64,000 nt of DNA from Pseudomonas sp. RIT-562 (GCF_026241895.1 NZ_JAPJIV010000014.1:1-64000), one strand, 5' to 3'; numbered from the stretch's first letter, positions 17,484-27,190 are shown. Notes: generated from the letters alone by a model not told the origin. Numbers and translations: made by a program.

Positions 17484-17823
17484 AATGTGTCTTCCGGCGC
17501 AGGAGCGCCTAAATCTGCAGTGATGAGGTTTAATTAAAAAGCTGACTTAATTCCTTTATTCTGGTCTTTATATCGGAAGAACACAAATTAGACACAGAAT
17601 AATGGAGTTAATCCATCTCGCGCCCGCCTCCACCCTTACACGCCCCGCAACAAACAATCTCCATCAAGCGTATTGATAGCCACCTAACGAAAGGTGCATG
17701 CTAGAGGGCTTCGTCCGGTCTTATATCATTCCGAATGATAGTTACCTTCGCTTCATTCGATTCGTGCGATACAACCCTGCCGATCATCATCCGTCCATTC
17801 TCAATACATTGGCGGATGCATCC
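17484..17823. promoter_or_regulatory. Divergent control region of hipBA and mexEF-oprN
   Basis: 340 bp, AT-rich near hipB. It contains the interrupted inverted repeat described for hipB and, at 17724-17740, an 8-bp perfect palindrome around one base that fits ATC-N9-GAT. The reading frame of mexE stays open back to 17698, but the lipoprotein signal begins at 17824, so this part is taken as noncoding. Confidence 0.6.
17724..17740. promoter_or_regulatory. Nod-box-like palindrome upstream of mexE
   Basis: TATCATTC, C, GAATGATA: a perfect 8-bp inverted repeat matching the LysR nod-box core ATC-N9-GAT. It is about 84 bp before the mexE start. MexT, the known activator of mexEF-oprN in P. aeruginosa, is a NodD-like LysR protein; that this is its site is inference. 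Confidence 0.55.
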
Positions 17824-19077
17824 ATGGAACAGTCACTCAAACATTTGCGCTTCCCGTTGGCCGTGCTGGCCGTACTGGTGATGAGCGCCTGCGGCAAGGC
17901 GCCGGAGACAGCGGCCGCCATGCCTGCTGCAAAGGTCAGCGTTGCCAAGGTGCTGGAGCAGCCAGTCAACGAATGGGACGAATTCACCGGGCGCCTCGAA
18001 GCACCGGAGACCGTTGAAATTCGTCCGCGGGTTTCCGGGCAGATTGATGAAGTTGCCTTCACCGAAGGCGCGTTGGTGAAGAAAGGTGACCTGCTGTTCC
18101 AGATCGACCCGCGTCCGTTCCAGGCAGAGGTCCGCCGCCTCGAAGCCCTGGTTGCTCAATCTCGCGCCAACGCCACCCGCAGTGAAAACGAAGCCCAGCG
18201 CGGTGAGCGCCTGCGCAGCAGCAATGCGATTTCCGCCGAGCTGGCCGATTCGCGCACCAGTGCTTCGCAAGAAGCCCGCGCAGCGGTCGGTGCCCTGCAA
18301 GCGCAGCTCGACCTGGCCAAACTGAACCTCAGTTTCACCCGAGTGACCGCGCCCATCAGCGGTCGCGTCAGCCGTGCGGAAATCACCGCCGGCAACCTGG
18401 TGACCGCCGATACCACGGCGCTGACCAGCGTGGTGTCCACCGACAAGGTCTACGCCTATTTCGATGCCGATGAGCGTGTGTTCCTCAAATACACCCAGCT
18501 CGCTCGCCAGGGCAAACGCGGCGCAACCACTCCGGTGTACCTCGGCCTGTCCAATGAAGAAGGCAACCCGCATCAGGGCGTGATGAACTTCGTCGACAAC
18601 CAGGTCAACCCGAAAACCGGCACCATCCGTGGTCGCGCGGTCTTCGACAACACTGACGGCGCCTATACCCCGGGCCTTTATGCGCGGCTGAAACTGGTCG
18701 GCAGCGGCACCTACTCTGCGGTGTTGATCAACGACGAAGCGGTCGGTACTGATCTGGGCAAGAAGTTCGTGCTGGTGATGGATGGCGACAACAACACCGC
18801 TTACCGTTCCGTTGAGCTGGGGCCGAAGATCGAAGGGTTGCGCATCGTGCGCAGCGGCCTGAGCAAAGATGACACGGTGATCGTCAAGGGCCTGCAACGG
18901 GTCCGTCCCGGCTCCCCGGTGACGCCTGAAGTGATCCCGATGGCCAGCGAGCAAACCCTCGCGGCACTCGCCCAACAACGACAAGCGCTGGAAGCCAGCA
19001 ACCTGCCCCAAGTCGCACCTGCCAAGGTCGCGCCGGGTTCGGTTGTGAAAGTGGCTGCCGCGACTCCACGCGGTTAA
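17824..19077 (+). CDS. mexE: RND efflux periplasmic adaptor MexE
   Basis: 417 aa. The N-terminus is a lipoprotein signal (LAVLAVLVMSACGKAP, Cys at about residue 22). The adaptor domains follow: barrel-sandwich lipoyl halves (IEIRP-type strand VEIRPRVSGQIDEVAFTEG and FTRVTAPISGRVSRAEITAG), an alpha-hairpin between them (about residues 100-170), then beta-barrel and membrane-proximal domains. It links the inner membrane pump MexF to the outer membrane channel OprN. The sequence resembles P. aeruginosa MexE as I remember it rather than MexA, MexC or MexX. First gene of a three-gene operon, 15 bp before mexF. The start at 17824 gives the correct signal peptide. Confidence 0.93.
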   Translation: MEQSLKHLRFPLAVLAVLVMSACGKAPETAAAMPAAKVSVAKVLEQPVNEWDEFTGRLEAPETVEIRPRVSGQIDEVAFTEGALVKKGDLLFQIDPRPFQAEVRRLEALVAQSRANATRSENEAQRGERLRSSNAISAELADSRTSASQEARAAVGALQAQLDLAKLNLSFTRVTAPISGRVSRAEITAGNLVTADTTALTSVVSTDKVYAYFDADERVFLKYTQLARQGKRGATTPVYLGLSNEEGNPHQGVMNFVDNQVNPKTGTIRGRAVFDNTDGAYTPGLYARLKLVGSGTYSAVLINDEAVGTDLGKKFVLVMDGDNNTAYRSVELGPKIEGLRIVRSGLSKDDTVIVKGLQRVRPGSPVTPEVIPMASEQTLAALAQQRQALEASNLPQVAPAKVAPGSVVKVAAATPRG

Positions 19078-19092
19078 GGGACGACAACTCCG

Positions 19093-22000
19093 ATGAATTT
19101 TTCCCAATTCTTCATATCCCGGCCGATCTTTGCAGCGGTACTGTCGCTGCTGATCCTGATTGCCGGTGCGATCTCGCTGTTCCAGCTGCCGATCAGCGAA
19201 TACCCGGAAGTGGTGCCGCCGACTGTCGTGGTCCGTGCCAACTTCCCCGGCGCCAACCCCAAAGTCATCGGCGAAACCGTGGCGGCTCCCCTGGAGCAAG
19301 CCATCACCGGCGTCGAGAACATGCTGTACATGTCCTCGCAGTCCACCGCCGACGGCAAGATCACCCTGACCATCACCTTTGCCCTGGGTACCGACCTGGA
19401 TAACGCGCAGGTGCAGGTGCAGAACCGCGTGACCCGGACCGAGCCCAAGCTTCCCGAGGAAGTGACGCGCATCGGTATCACCGTGGACAAGGCCTCGCCC
19501 GACCTGACGATGGTTGTGCACTTGACCTCCCCAGACCAACGCTACGACATGCTGTATCTGTCCAACTATGCCCTGCTCAACATCAAGGATGAGCTGGCGC
19601 GCCTGGGCGGTGTCGGTGATGTGCAGCTGTTCGGCATGGGCGATTACTCGCTGCGGGTATGGCTGGATCCGAACAAGACCGCTTCGCGTAACCTCACCGC
19701 TACCGATGTGGTCACCGCGATTCGTGAACAGAACCGCCAGGTTGCTGCCGGTGCCCTGGGCGCCCCGCCCGCTCCGAATGCCACCGCGTTCCAGTTGTCG
19801 GTCAATACCCAGGGCCGCCTGGTGTCCGAGGAAGAGTTCGAGAACATCATCATTCGCTCCGGCGAAAACGGTGAGATCACTCGCCTCAAGGACATCGCCC
19901 GGGTAGAACTGGGTTCCAGCCAGTACGCCTTGCGTTCTCTGCTGAACAATCAGCCGGCGGTGGCGATCCCGATCTTCCAGCGTCCGGGTTCGAACGCGAT
20001 CGACATCTCCAACCAGGTCCGCGACAAGATGGCGGAGCTGAAGAAAAACTTCCCGGAAGGCATGGACTTCAGCATCGTCTATGACCCGACGATTTTCGTG
20101 CGCGGCTCCATCGAGGCGGTGGTTCACACCCTGTTCGAAGCACTGATCCTGGTTGTCCTGGTAGTGATTCTGTTCCTGCAAACCTGGCGCGCCTCGATCA
20201 TTCCGTTGGTGGCGGTCCCGGTATCGCTGATCGGTACGTTCGCGGTGATGCACCTGTTCGGCTTCTCGCTGAACGCCCTTTCACTGTTCGGCCTGGTATT
20301 GGCCATCGGGATCGTGGTGGACGACGCCATCGTGGTGGTGGAGAACGTCGAACGAAATATCGGACTGGGGCTGACGCCGGTCGAGGCCACCAAGCGCGCC
20401 ATGCGTGAAGTGACCGGGCCAATCATCGCCACCGCGCTGGTGTTGTGTGCGGTGTTCATTCCGGCTGCGTTCATCTCCGGTCTCACCGGGCAGTTCTATA
20501 AACAGTTCGCCCTGACCATTGCGATCTCGACCGTGATCTCGGCCTTCAACTCGCTGACCCTGTCACCGGCGTTGGCGGCGGTGTTGCTCAAGAGCCATGA
20601 CGCACCCAAAGACCGCTTCTCCCGGGTACTCGACAAACTGTTCGGCGGCTGGTTGTTCCGTCCGTTCAACCGCTTCTTCGACAAGGCCAGCCACGGTTAT
20701 GTCGGCACGGTCGCCCGGGTTATCCGCAGCAGCGGCATCGCCCTGATCCTGTACGCCGGCCTGATGGTGCTGACCTTCTTTGGTTTCGCCAACACGCCTA
20801 CCGGTTTTGTGCCCGGCCAAGACAAGCAATACCTGGTGGCATTCGCCCAACTGCCGGATGCGGCGAGCCTGGATCGCACCGAAGACGTGATCAAGCGCAT
20901 GTCCGACCTGGCCCTGAAACAGCCTGGCGTGGAAAGTGCGGTGGCCTTCCCTGGCCTGTCGATCAACGGGTTCACCAACAGCCCGAACGCCGGCATCGTG
21001 TTCGTCACGCTCAAGCCGTTCGATGAGCGCAAGGACCCAAGCATGCCGGCCGGTGCGATTGCCGGTGCGTTGAACGGCCAGTTTGCCGGAATCCAGGAAG
21101 CCTACATGGCGATCTTCCCGCCGCCGCCGGTACAAGGCCTGGGCACCATTGGCGGTTTCCGCCTGCAGATCGAAGACCGGGGTAACCTGGGCTACGACGA
21201 GCTGTACAAAGAAACCATGAACATCATCAACAAGAGCCACAACGTGCCGGAACTCGCCGGCCTGTTTACCAGCTACACGGTGAACGTGCCCCAGGTCGAT
21301 GCTGCCATCGACCGGGAAAAAGCCAAGACCCACGGCGTGGCGGTCAGCGACATCTTCGACACCCTGCAGATCTACCTGGGTTCGCTGTATGCCAACGACT
21401 TCAACCGCTTCGGCCGCACCTATCAGGTCAACGTCCAGGCCGAGCAGCAGTTCCGCCTCGAACCGGACCAGATCGGTCAGCTCAAGGTGCGTAACAACAA
21501 AGGCGAGATGATCCCGCTGGCGACGTTCATCAAGGTCAGCGACACCTCGGGGCCGGACCGCGTGATGCACTACAACGGCTTCATCACCGCTGAAATCAAC
21601 GGCGCGGCAGCCCCTGGCTACAGCTCCGGCCAGGCGGAAAAAGCCATCGAGAAACTGCTCAAGGAAGAACTTCCGAACGGCATGACCTATGAATGGACCG
21701 ACCTGACTTACCAGCAGATTCTGTCCGGCAACACTGCGCTGTTCGTCTTCCCGCTGTGCGTACTGCTGGCCTTCTTGGTGCTCGCGGCTCAATACGAAAG
21801 CTGGAGCCTGCCACTGGCGGTGATCCTGATCGTACCGATGACCTTGCTGTCGGCGATTGTCGGGGTGATTGCTTCGGGGGGCGACAACAACATCTTCACC
21901 CAGATCGGCTTGATCGTTCTGGTGGGACTGGCCTGTAAGAACGCGATTCTGATCGTCGAGTTCGCCAAGGATAAACAGGAAGAAGGCATGAACCCGCTGG

Positions 22001-22272
22001 CCGCAGTACTCGAAGCCTGCCGCCTGCGTCTACGGCCGATCCTGATGACCTCCTTCGCGTTCATCATGGGTGTCGTACCCCTGGTGTTCTCCAGCGGCGC
22101 CGGTGCCGAAATGCGCCATGCCATGGGTGTGGCGGTGTTCTCCGGGATGCTCGGGGTGACCTTCTTCGGCCTGTTGCTGACGCCGGTGTTCTACGTGCTG
22201 ATTCGTAACTTTGTGGAGCGCGGCGAACAACGCAAAGCGGCCAAGGCGCTCAAATTGGAGGCGCAACAATGA
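19093..22272 (+). CDS. mexF: RND multidrug efflux transporter MexF
   Basis: 1059 aa, about the 1062 aa of P. aeruginosa MexF. Twelve transmembrane segments in the RND arrangement: TM1 at residues 10-28, a large periplasmic porter loop, TM2-6 from about 340, the second loop and TM8-12 after about 870. The proton-relay region in TM4 reads LAIGIVVDDAIVVVENVER with paired Asp, and TM10 has the conserved Lys in GLACKNAILIVEFAKD. Known substrates of MexEF-OprN are chloramphenicol, quinolones, trimethoprim and quorum-sensing precursors; substrates of this copy are inferred. Overlaps oprN by 4 nt. Confidence 0.95.
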   Translation: MNFSQFFISRPIFAAVLSLLILIAGAISLFQLPISEYPEVVPPTVVVRANFPGANPKVIGETVAAPLEQAITGVENMLYMSSQSTADGKITLTITFALGTDLDNAQVQVQNRVTRTEPKLPEEVTRIGITVDKASPDLTMVVHLTSPDQRYDMLYLSNYALLNIKDELARLGGVGDVQLFGMGDYSLRVWLDPNKTASRNLTATDVVTAIREQNRQVAAGALGAPPAPNATAFQLSVNTQGRLVSEEEFENIIIRSGENGEITRLKDIARVELGSSQYALRSLLNNQPAVAIPIFQRPGSNAIDISNQVRDKMAELKKNFPEGMDFSIVYDPTIFVRGSIEAVVHTLFEALILVVLVVILFLQTWRASIIPLVAVPVSLIGTFAVMHLFGFSLNALSLFGLVLAIGIVVDDAIVVVENVERNIGLGLTPVEATKRAMREVTGPIIATALVLCAVFIPAAFISGLTGQFYKQFALTIAISTVISAFNSLTLSPALAAVLLKSHDAPKDRFSRVLDKLFGGWLFRPFNRFFDKASHGYVGTVARVIRSSGIALILYAGLMVLTFFGFANTPTGFVPGQDKQYLVAFAQLPDAASLDRTEDVIKRMSDLALKQPGVESAVAFPGLSINGFTNSPNAGIVFVTLKPFDERKDPSMPAGAIAGALNGQFAGIQEAYMAIFPPPPVQGLGTIGGFRLQIEDRGNLGYDELYKETMNIINKSHNVPELAGLFTSYTVNVPQVDAAIDREKAKTHGVAVSDIFDTLQIYLGSLYANDFNRFGRTYQVNVQAEQQFRLEPDQIGQLKVRNNKGEMIPLATFIKVSDTSGPDRVMHYNGFITAEINGAAAPGYSSGQAEKAIEKLLKEELPNGMTYEWTDLTYQQILSGNTALFVFPLCVLLAFLVLAAQYESWSLPLAVILIVPMTLLSAIVGVIASGGDNNIFTQIGLIVLVGLACKNAILIVEFAKDKQEEGMNPLAAVLEACRLRLRPILMTSFAFIMGVVPLVFSSGAGAEMRHAMGVAVFSGMLGVTFFGLLLTPVFYVLIRNFVERGEQRKAAKALKLEAQQ

Positions 22273-23690
22273 GCCTGAAAGCCTTCCTGCCGAGCCTGCT
22301 GGTGCTGGCCCTGAGTGCCTGCGCCGTGGGCCCCGACTATCAGACCCCGGCGACTGAACCGGCACGCATCAGCAATGCCACCGATGGTGCTGCCGGCCAG
22401 AAAAACTTCGACCGCTCGCGCTTCGAAGGCATCTGGTGGCAGCAGTTCGAGGATCCGACCCTAAACCAGCTGGTGGTCCAATCGCTGCAAGGCAACCGCG
22501 ACCTGCGAGTGGCATTCGCGCGCTGGAAAGCCGCCCGTGCGATCCGTGACGATGTCAGCAACGACGCCATGCCAACCATCACCAGTCGCGCCAGCAGCGA
22601 CCTGGGCAAGGGGCAGATTCCGGGCCAGACGACCCAGCGGGTCAACAGCGAACGTTACGACCTGGGCCTGGACATGGCCTGGGAGATTGATCTGTTCGGC
22701 CGCATCCAGCGCAACCTGGAATCGGCCGACGCCGAACAGCAAGGGATCGAGGCCGATCTGTACCAGCTGCAGGTCACCATGATTGCCGAGCTGGTCGACT
22801 CCTACGGTCAACTGCGCGGCGCGCAACTGCGGGAAAAGATCGCCCTGGCGAACCTTAACAACCAGCAGGAGTCGCGCAAAATCACCATCAGCCTGCGTGA
22901 TGCCGGCGTCGGCGATCAGCTTGATGTCGAGCGGGCCGATGCGCGCCTGGCCTCAGTAGAAGCCAGTGTGCCGCAGCTGCAGGCCGAGCAGGTGCGGCAG
23001 AAAAACCGTATCGCTACTCTGTTGGGCGAGCGCCCGGACACCCTCAGCGTCGACCTGAGCCCCAAAGATTTACCTGCCATCGCCAAGGCGCTACCGATCG
23101 GTGATCCGGGTGAATTGCTGCAACGCCGCCCAGACATCCTGAGTGCCGAACGCCGGCTGGCGTCGGCCACCGCGCGGATCGGTGTGGCCAAGGCTGATCT
23201 GTTTCCCCGGGTCAGCCTCAGCGGGTTCCTCGGCTTTACTGCCGGGCGCGGTTCGCAGATCGGCTCCTCGGCAGCCAATGCCTGGGCGCTGGGCCCGAGC
23301 ATCACCTGGGCGGCGTTCGACCTGGGCAGCGTGCGCGCTCGTTTGCGCGGTGCTGACGCCGATGCCGAAGGCGCACTCGCGACCTACGAACAGCAAGTGC
23401 TGCTGGCCCTGGAGGAATCGGAAAACGCGTTCAGCGACTACGGCAAACGGCAACAACGGCTGATCTCGCTGATTCGTCAGAGTGAATCGAGCCGTGCGGC
23501 CGCCGACCTGGCGCAAATCCGCTACCGCGAAGGTACGGCGGACTTCCTCGTGCTGCTCGACGCTCAGCGTGAGCGTCTGGCCGCAGAGGACACCCAGGCC
23601 CAGGCCGAAGTAGATCTGTACCGCGGCATCGTCGCGATCTACAAGGCCCTCGGCGGCGGCTGGGCACCGGAGACGGTCGCCAGCCAGTAA
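22269..23690 (+). CDS. oprN: Outer membrane efflux channel OprN (TolC family)
   Basis: 473 aa. Lipoprotein signal with LALSACAVGPDY (Cys about residue 17), then two outer membrane efflux domains with long alpha-helical hairpins (AFARWKAARAIRDD..., QAEVDLYRGIVAIYKALGGGW). NodT-type family. It forms the trimeric outer membrane exit duct for MexEF. The ATG overlaps the mexF stop (ATGA), so its translation is coupled. The operon ends in two stacked terminators. Confidence 0.93.
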   Translation: MSLKAFLPSLLVLALSACAVGPDYQTPATEPARISNATDGAAGQKNFDRSRFEGIWWQQFEDPTLNQLVVQSLQGNRDLRVAFARWKAARAIRDDVSNDAMPTITSRASSDLGKGQIPGQTTQRVNSERYDLGLDMAWEIDLFGRIQRNLESADAEQQGIEADLYQLQVTMIAELVDSYGQLRGAQLREKIALANLNNQQESRKITISLRDAGVGDQLDVERADARLASVEASVPQLQAEQVRQKNRIATLLGERPDTLSVDLSPKDLPAIAKALPIGDPGELLQRRPDILSAERRLASATARIGVAKADLFPRVSLSGFLGFTAGRGSQIGSSAANAWALGPSITWAAFDLGSVRARLRGADADAEGALATYEQQVLLALEESENAFSDYGKRQQRLISLIRQSESSRAAADLAQIRYREGTADFLVLLDAQRERLAAEDTQAQAEVDLYRGIVAIYKALGGGWAPETVASQ

Positions 23691-23709
23691 CAGTTTCAAG
23701 AGCCCCTTT

Positions 23710-23735
23710 GGTTGGCCGCAACCAACCAATTTTTT
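23710..23735 (+). terminator. First terminator after oprN
   Basis: GGTTGG, CCGCAA, CCAACC, then AATTTTTT: 6-bp perfect stem followed by six T. Confidence 0.75.
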
Positions 23736-23737
23736 AG

Positions 23738-23770
23738 CCCCGCGCCTCATTCGGTCGCGGGGTTTTTTTT
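23738..23770 (+). terminator. Second terminator after oprN
   Basis: CCCCGCG, an 11-nt loop, CGCGGGG and eight T. Stronger than the hairpin directly upstream; together they close the mexEF-oprN operon. Confidence 0.88.
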
Positions 23771-23802
23771 GTGCGCTGTTTTGGGAGTCGAATCGTATTC
23801 CT

Positions 23803-23890
23803 CTAGGAGTGAGCCTGCTCGCGATAGCGGTGGATCACACGATGGGGTACTGACTGTAAGTCCGCCATCGCGAGCAGGCTCACTCCTACA
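23803..23890. repeat. REP doublet A
   Basis: Inverted pair: AGGAGTGAGCCTGCTCGCGA facing TCGCGAGCAGGCTCACTCCT with about 45 bp between. Typical Pseudomonas REPIN, located between the oprN terminators and the end of the converging HlyD gene. Confidence 0.9.
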
Positions 23891-23894
23891 GGTG

Positions 23895-24860
23895 TTATGG
23901 GTGATGTTCAGGATCGGTGTTTTCCTGCACTGTCACGGTAGCCGTCGTCCCCGCCCTCAACCGGTTTTTCGCGGCGTAATCCGCGTCGATCTGAATACGA
24001 ACAGGCACCCGCTGCGCCAGCTTGACCCAGGTGTAACTCGGGTTGATATTGGCCAGCAACCGTCCACCTGGCAGGTTCTCCCGGTCGGCGATGGCGAAGG
24101 CGATGCTTTGCACGGTGCCGCCAAAGGTCTCGCCGCTCATCAATTCAATCCTCACCCGATCACCCTCGCGGATCCGCGGCAACTTGGTTTCCTCGAAGTA
24201 GCCCGCCACGTAAAACGAATCACTGTCCACCAGCGCCAGCAATGCGCCGCCCGCCGCCGCATAGTCACCCTCGCGGGTCAGCAGGTTGGTGACATAACCA
24301 CTGACCGGGGCGAGCACCTGGGTGCGCTGCAGGTCCAGTTCGGCCTGGGTCAGCGCCGCGATCGCCAATTGCACATTGGCCTGGGCCAACCCCAGGTTCG
24401 CCTGGTTGCGCAGCAGCTCGGCCTTCGCCACGGCCACCTCGGTACTGGATTTCTCCCACTCCTCCCCTGAAATGGCGAACCCTTCCTTGAGCTTGCGCCG
24501 GCGCTTCTCTTCGCTCTCACGCTGCTTGAGTAATGCCTCGCTGGACACGATAGTCGCTTCGGATTGGCCCAGGGTGGCCTTCGATACCTCCACCGCACGG
24601 CGGGCATGTTCAACAGCGAGGGTGTATCGGGCCGGGTCGATTTGCAGCAGCAACTGGCCCTTGGCAACGTGTTGATTGTCCTGCACGCCAAGACTGACGA
24701 TGCGCCCCGCTACATCGGCGGATAAGGTGACCACGTCGGCACGCACCCGCGCATCCCGGGTCCAGGGCGCGCGGGTGTAGTGATCCCAGGCAAACCAGCC
24801 GAGTACGAAGGCCAGCAGGACCATTGCGAGGGTGGTTAAACGCGGCAGTATTTTCTTCAA
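23895..24860 (-). CDS. HlyD/EmrA-family membrane fusion protein (AaeA-like)
   Basis: 321 aa. One N-terminal membrane anchor (LTTLAMVLLAFVLGWFAW, residues about 8-25), then the first lipoyl half (VVTLSADVAGRIVSLGVQDNQHVAKGQLLLQID), a coiled-coil hairpin (about 75-180) and the second half (VLAPVSGYVTNLLTREGDY). The AaeA-type adaptor couples an inner membrane FUSC protein to an outer membrane exit. Gene order FUSC, DUF1656, HlyD on the minus strand is that of aaeBXA-like systems, which export hydroxybenzoic acids and related aromatics in E. coli. Ends inside the REP A flank. Substrate not known. Confidence 0.88.
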   Translation of the reverse strand: MKKILPRLTTLAMVLLAFVLGWFAWDHYTRAPWTRDARVRADVVTLSADVAGRIVSLGVQDNQHVAKGQLLLQIDPARYTLAVEHARRAVEVSKATLGQSEATIVSSEALLKQRESEEKRRRKLKEGFAISGEEWEKSSTEVAVAKAELLRNQANLGLAQANVQLAIAALTQAELDLQRTQVLAPVSGYVTNLLTREGDYAAAGGALLALVDSDSFYVAGYFEETKLPRIREGDRVRIELMSGETFGGTVQSIAFAIADRENLPGGRLLANINPSYTWVKLAQRVPVRIQIDADYAAKNRLRAGTTATVTVQENTDPEHHP

Positions 24861-24864
24861 GGGG

Positions 24865-25065
24865 TCAGGCTCCCATCACCAGAATCAGCGCGGCACACAC
24901 GCACACATACAGCGCGCCTTCAAACAGCGCCTCGTGCCAGACGAAACGCAGTACGCCGATGCGCCGCAGGGCCCAGTCCAGGGCAATGAAAACCGCCAGG
25001 GCCAGTAACAAGGCCTGGGCGATAGGTGGCAGGTACACTCCGCCAATTTCCAGATCAATGGGCAA
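24865..25065 (-). CDS. DUF1656 small inner membrane protein (AaeX-like)
   Basis: 66 aa with two hydrophobic segments (YLPPIAQALLLALAVFIALDW and ALYVCVCAALILVMG), the first preceded by the family motif MPIDLEIGGVY. DUF1656 proteins accompany FUSC/HlyD aromatic-acid exporters. It overlaps the end of the FUSC gene by 11 nt and lies 4 nt before the HlyD gene, so the three are one transcript. Confidence 0.9.
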   Translation of the reverse strand: MPIDLEIGGVYLPPIAQALLLALAVFIALDWALRRIGVLRFVWHEALFEGALYVCVCAALILVMGA

Positions 25066-27190
25066 AATCGGCTACTCCATCCACGTCTACCGTTTGAAAA
25101 TGCGCCTGGTGGCGCTCCAGGAACGACACCACGATCAGCAGCGCGACCCGCATGCGGAACACGCTCCACAAATGCTGATGCGCGCCTGAATGCAGGGTGT
25201 CCAGATAATCACCCAGGTGGTGCAGGCGACCCAGCACTGCGGCCACTTCGATGCCCTGGCGGCCGGCAACCAGCCGCCCGGTCTCACGCACGGTGGCCAG
25301 CAAGCGGCGCTGAACCTCGTCGCTCAGCAATGGATTGCCCTGCCCTTGTTGTCGTAGCTGGTTTAGCGCCACACCAAGTGCCATGCAGCCTAGGCTGAAT
25401 TCGAACAATGCCCTGGAGGATTTGTCACTCGCCGCCGGCAGCAAACCGAGCATCGTGGTGACCCTGTCGACCATACGGCTCTCGAAGGCGAATTGTTGTT
25501 CATCGCTTGGCGGGGTTTTCAGCAAGGCGTACACCTGGGCCCGGTTCTCGAAGTACAGGCGGCGAATGCGCAAGGCCGGTCGGAACGGAAAGATCAGCGC
25601 ATACACACTCAACGCCAGGGCCGTTGCGCAGATGTACGCGCCGGCGAATTCGAACCACTGGATGGCGGTGTTCTGGCCGACCCCGACATTCTGCGGGCCC
25701 AGCAGCAGGAAGGTCGATAATCCCAGGCCAATCCCGGTGCCTGTGGTGGGCGGGCTGGCCAGTCCCACCGCGACGGCATACAGCAAGGGCACCAGCAACA
25801 GAGCCAGCATTTCAAAATCGCTGATCATCGGCACCAGCATGAATTGATACAGCGCCGAGACCACCAGGGCCAATCCCAGCCCTCGGGCATAACTCTGCGC
25901 CGCCAACAGCGGTCGCGGGAATGTCGCCATCAACGAGCACAGGATACCGACCAGCACCATCGCGCCCCGGGCGCCATCCCAACCGCTTTCGATCCAGATC
26001 AGCCCCGCCACCGCCAATGCCGTAAACGCGCGCACCGCGTTCATGCTGGCCAGGGTGAAATCCAGATGCAGCGGATTATCCTGCCCACGGAACACGGAGC
26101 TGGCCTGGCGCTCCTCCTGGATGGCATCGCTCAGCTCCAGAATCTGCCCCAATTGTTCGAGCAGCCGCGCCTGCTCCCAGCGCAGCGACCAGGCCAGGGA
26201 GCGCAAATTTGCGGGCATCGTCTCGGTCAGTTGCTCGGCGCGATAGGCGAGCTCATCAAAACGCTGTTGCAGCAGGCTGAAATGCTGGCGGGATTGATCC
26301 GAAAGCGAGCGTCCCTTGAGGGCCAGTTCGTCGAGAAACTGCAGCTCTTGCGCGCGTATCTGCAAGATCTCTTCCGGCAGATCGCCCTCCCAGCGCTCGG
26401 TCAACAGTTGTCTCTGATGACGCAGCGCAGTCAGTCGTGAGGTCAGCAGCACCAGCTGGTTACCCAGCAGCTGCACGAGTCCGTTAGCGCTACGCAGGCG
26501 TGGTGCATCGAAATACAGGTGACGTCGCACCCCTTCCAGCGCGCTGATTTCGCCTAACAGCTGCATTTGCCGACGCTGGAAATCCGCCTCGCTTTCCTCG
26601 GTGCGGATCACTGCACCCGCGTGGGTGGCGAGCAGTTTGATCACCCGGTCGATCCGGCTGAAGTAGTCTCGGGCGACTGTCTCCGGGCGCGCCGTGAGCA
26701 GGCTGACCACGCAGACGCAGGCCACCGCCAGCAACGTCTCGGTCACCCGGGTGACGGCTAGCAGGAAGATTCCATCCTGGTCCGGCACCGCCAGCAAGGC
26801 CACCACCACCGCCGTGTAGCCGCTCAACACAAATGCCTGGGAACTGGTGTAGCGCAACAACGTGCCCCCGGCAGTGCACAGGGCCAGCCACAAGGCCAGG
26901 GTCAGGATGAATGGCAGCGGCGCCTGGGGAAAGATCGCCATGATCAGCACGGCGACCACGGCACCCAGCGTCGTGCCGATGACTTGGCCGAAACTGCGCG
27001 CCAGGGTCATGCCTCCAAGGGGTTGGCTGACGATGACCACCGCCATGATCGACCACTTCGGCTGATCCAGATCAAACAGGAATGCCAGGTACAGGGTTAA
27101 CAGGCCGGCGACGATGGTTCTCAAGGCGAACAACAGCACCCCTCGTCCGGGGTTGAGCATTGCCTTGAAATATTCAAGCAGCGGCTGCAT
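25055..27190 (-). CDS. FUSC-family inner membrane exporter (AaeB-like)
   Basis: 711 aa. Two blocks of membrane helices (residues about 15-170 and 375-540) each followed by a cytoplasmic alpha-helical region, as in the FUSC/AaeB (p-hydroxybenzoic acid efflux) family. The first membrane block begins FALRTIVAGLLTLYLAFLFDL. First gene of the exporter operon. No regulator adjoins it; the upstream gap of about 150 bp lies between it and the divergent TPR gene. The family moves aromatic carboxylic acids or similar toxic anions; the actual cargo is inference. Confidence 0.88.
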   Translation of the reverse strand: MQPLLEYFKAMLNPGRGVLLFALRTIVAGLLTLYLAFLFDLDQPKWSIMAVVIVSQPLGGMTLARSFGQVIGTTLGAVVAVLIMAIFPQAPLPFILTLALWLALCTAGGTLLRYTSSQAFVLSGYTAVVVALLAVPDQDGIFLLAVTRVTETLLAVACVCVVSLLTARPETVARDYFSRIDRVIKLLATHAGAVIRTEESEADFQRRQMQLLGEISALEGVRRHLYFDAPRLRSANGLVQLLGNQLVLLTSRLTALRHQRQLLTERWEGDLPEEILQIRAQELQFLDELALKGRSLSDQSRQHFSLLQQRFDELAYRAEQLTETMPANLRSLAWSLRWEQARLLEQLGQILELSDAIQEERQASSVFRGQDNPLHLDFTLASMNAVRAFTALAVAGLIWIESGWDGARGAMVLVGILCSLMATFPRPLLAAQSYARGLGLALVVSALYQFMLVPMISDFEMLALLLVPLLYAVAVGLASPPTTGTGIGLGLSTFLLLGPQNVGVGQNTAIQWFEFAGAYICATALALSVYALIFPFRPALRIRRLYFENRAQVYALLKTPPSDEQQFAFESRMVDRVTTMLGLLPAASDKSSRALFEFSLGCMALGVALNQLRQQGQGNPLLSDEVQRRLLATVRETGRLVAGRQGIEVAAVLGRLHHLGDYLDTLHSGAHQHLWSVFRMRVALLIVVSFLERHQAHFQTVDVDGVADFAH

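Noticed and set aside
17833..20253. 806-codon open frame on the minus strand opposite mexE and mexF
   Set aside because: It mirrors the codon structure of the real RND genes; its protein is His/Arg/Gly-rich with no family features.
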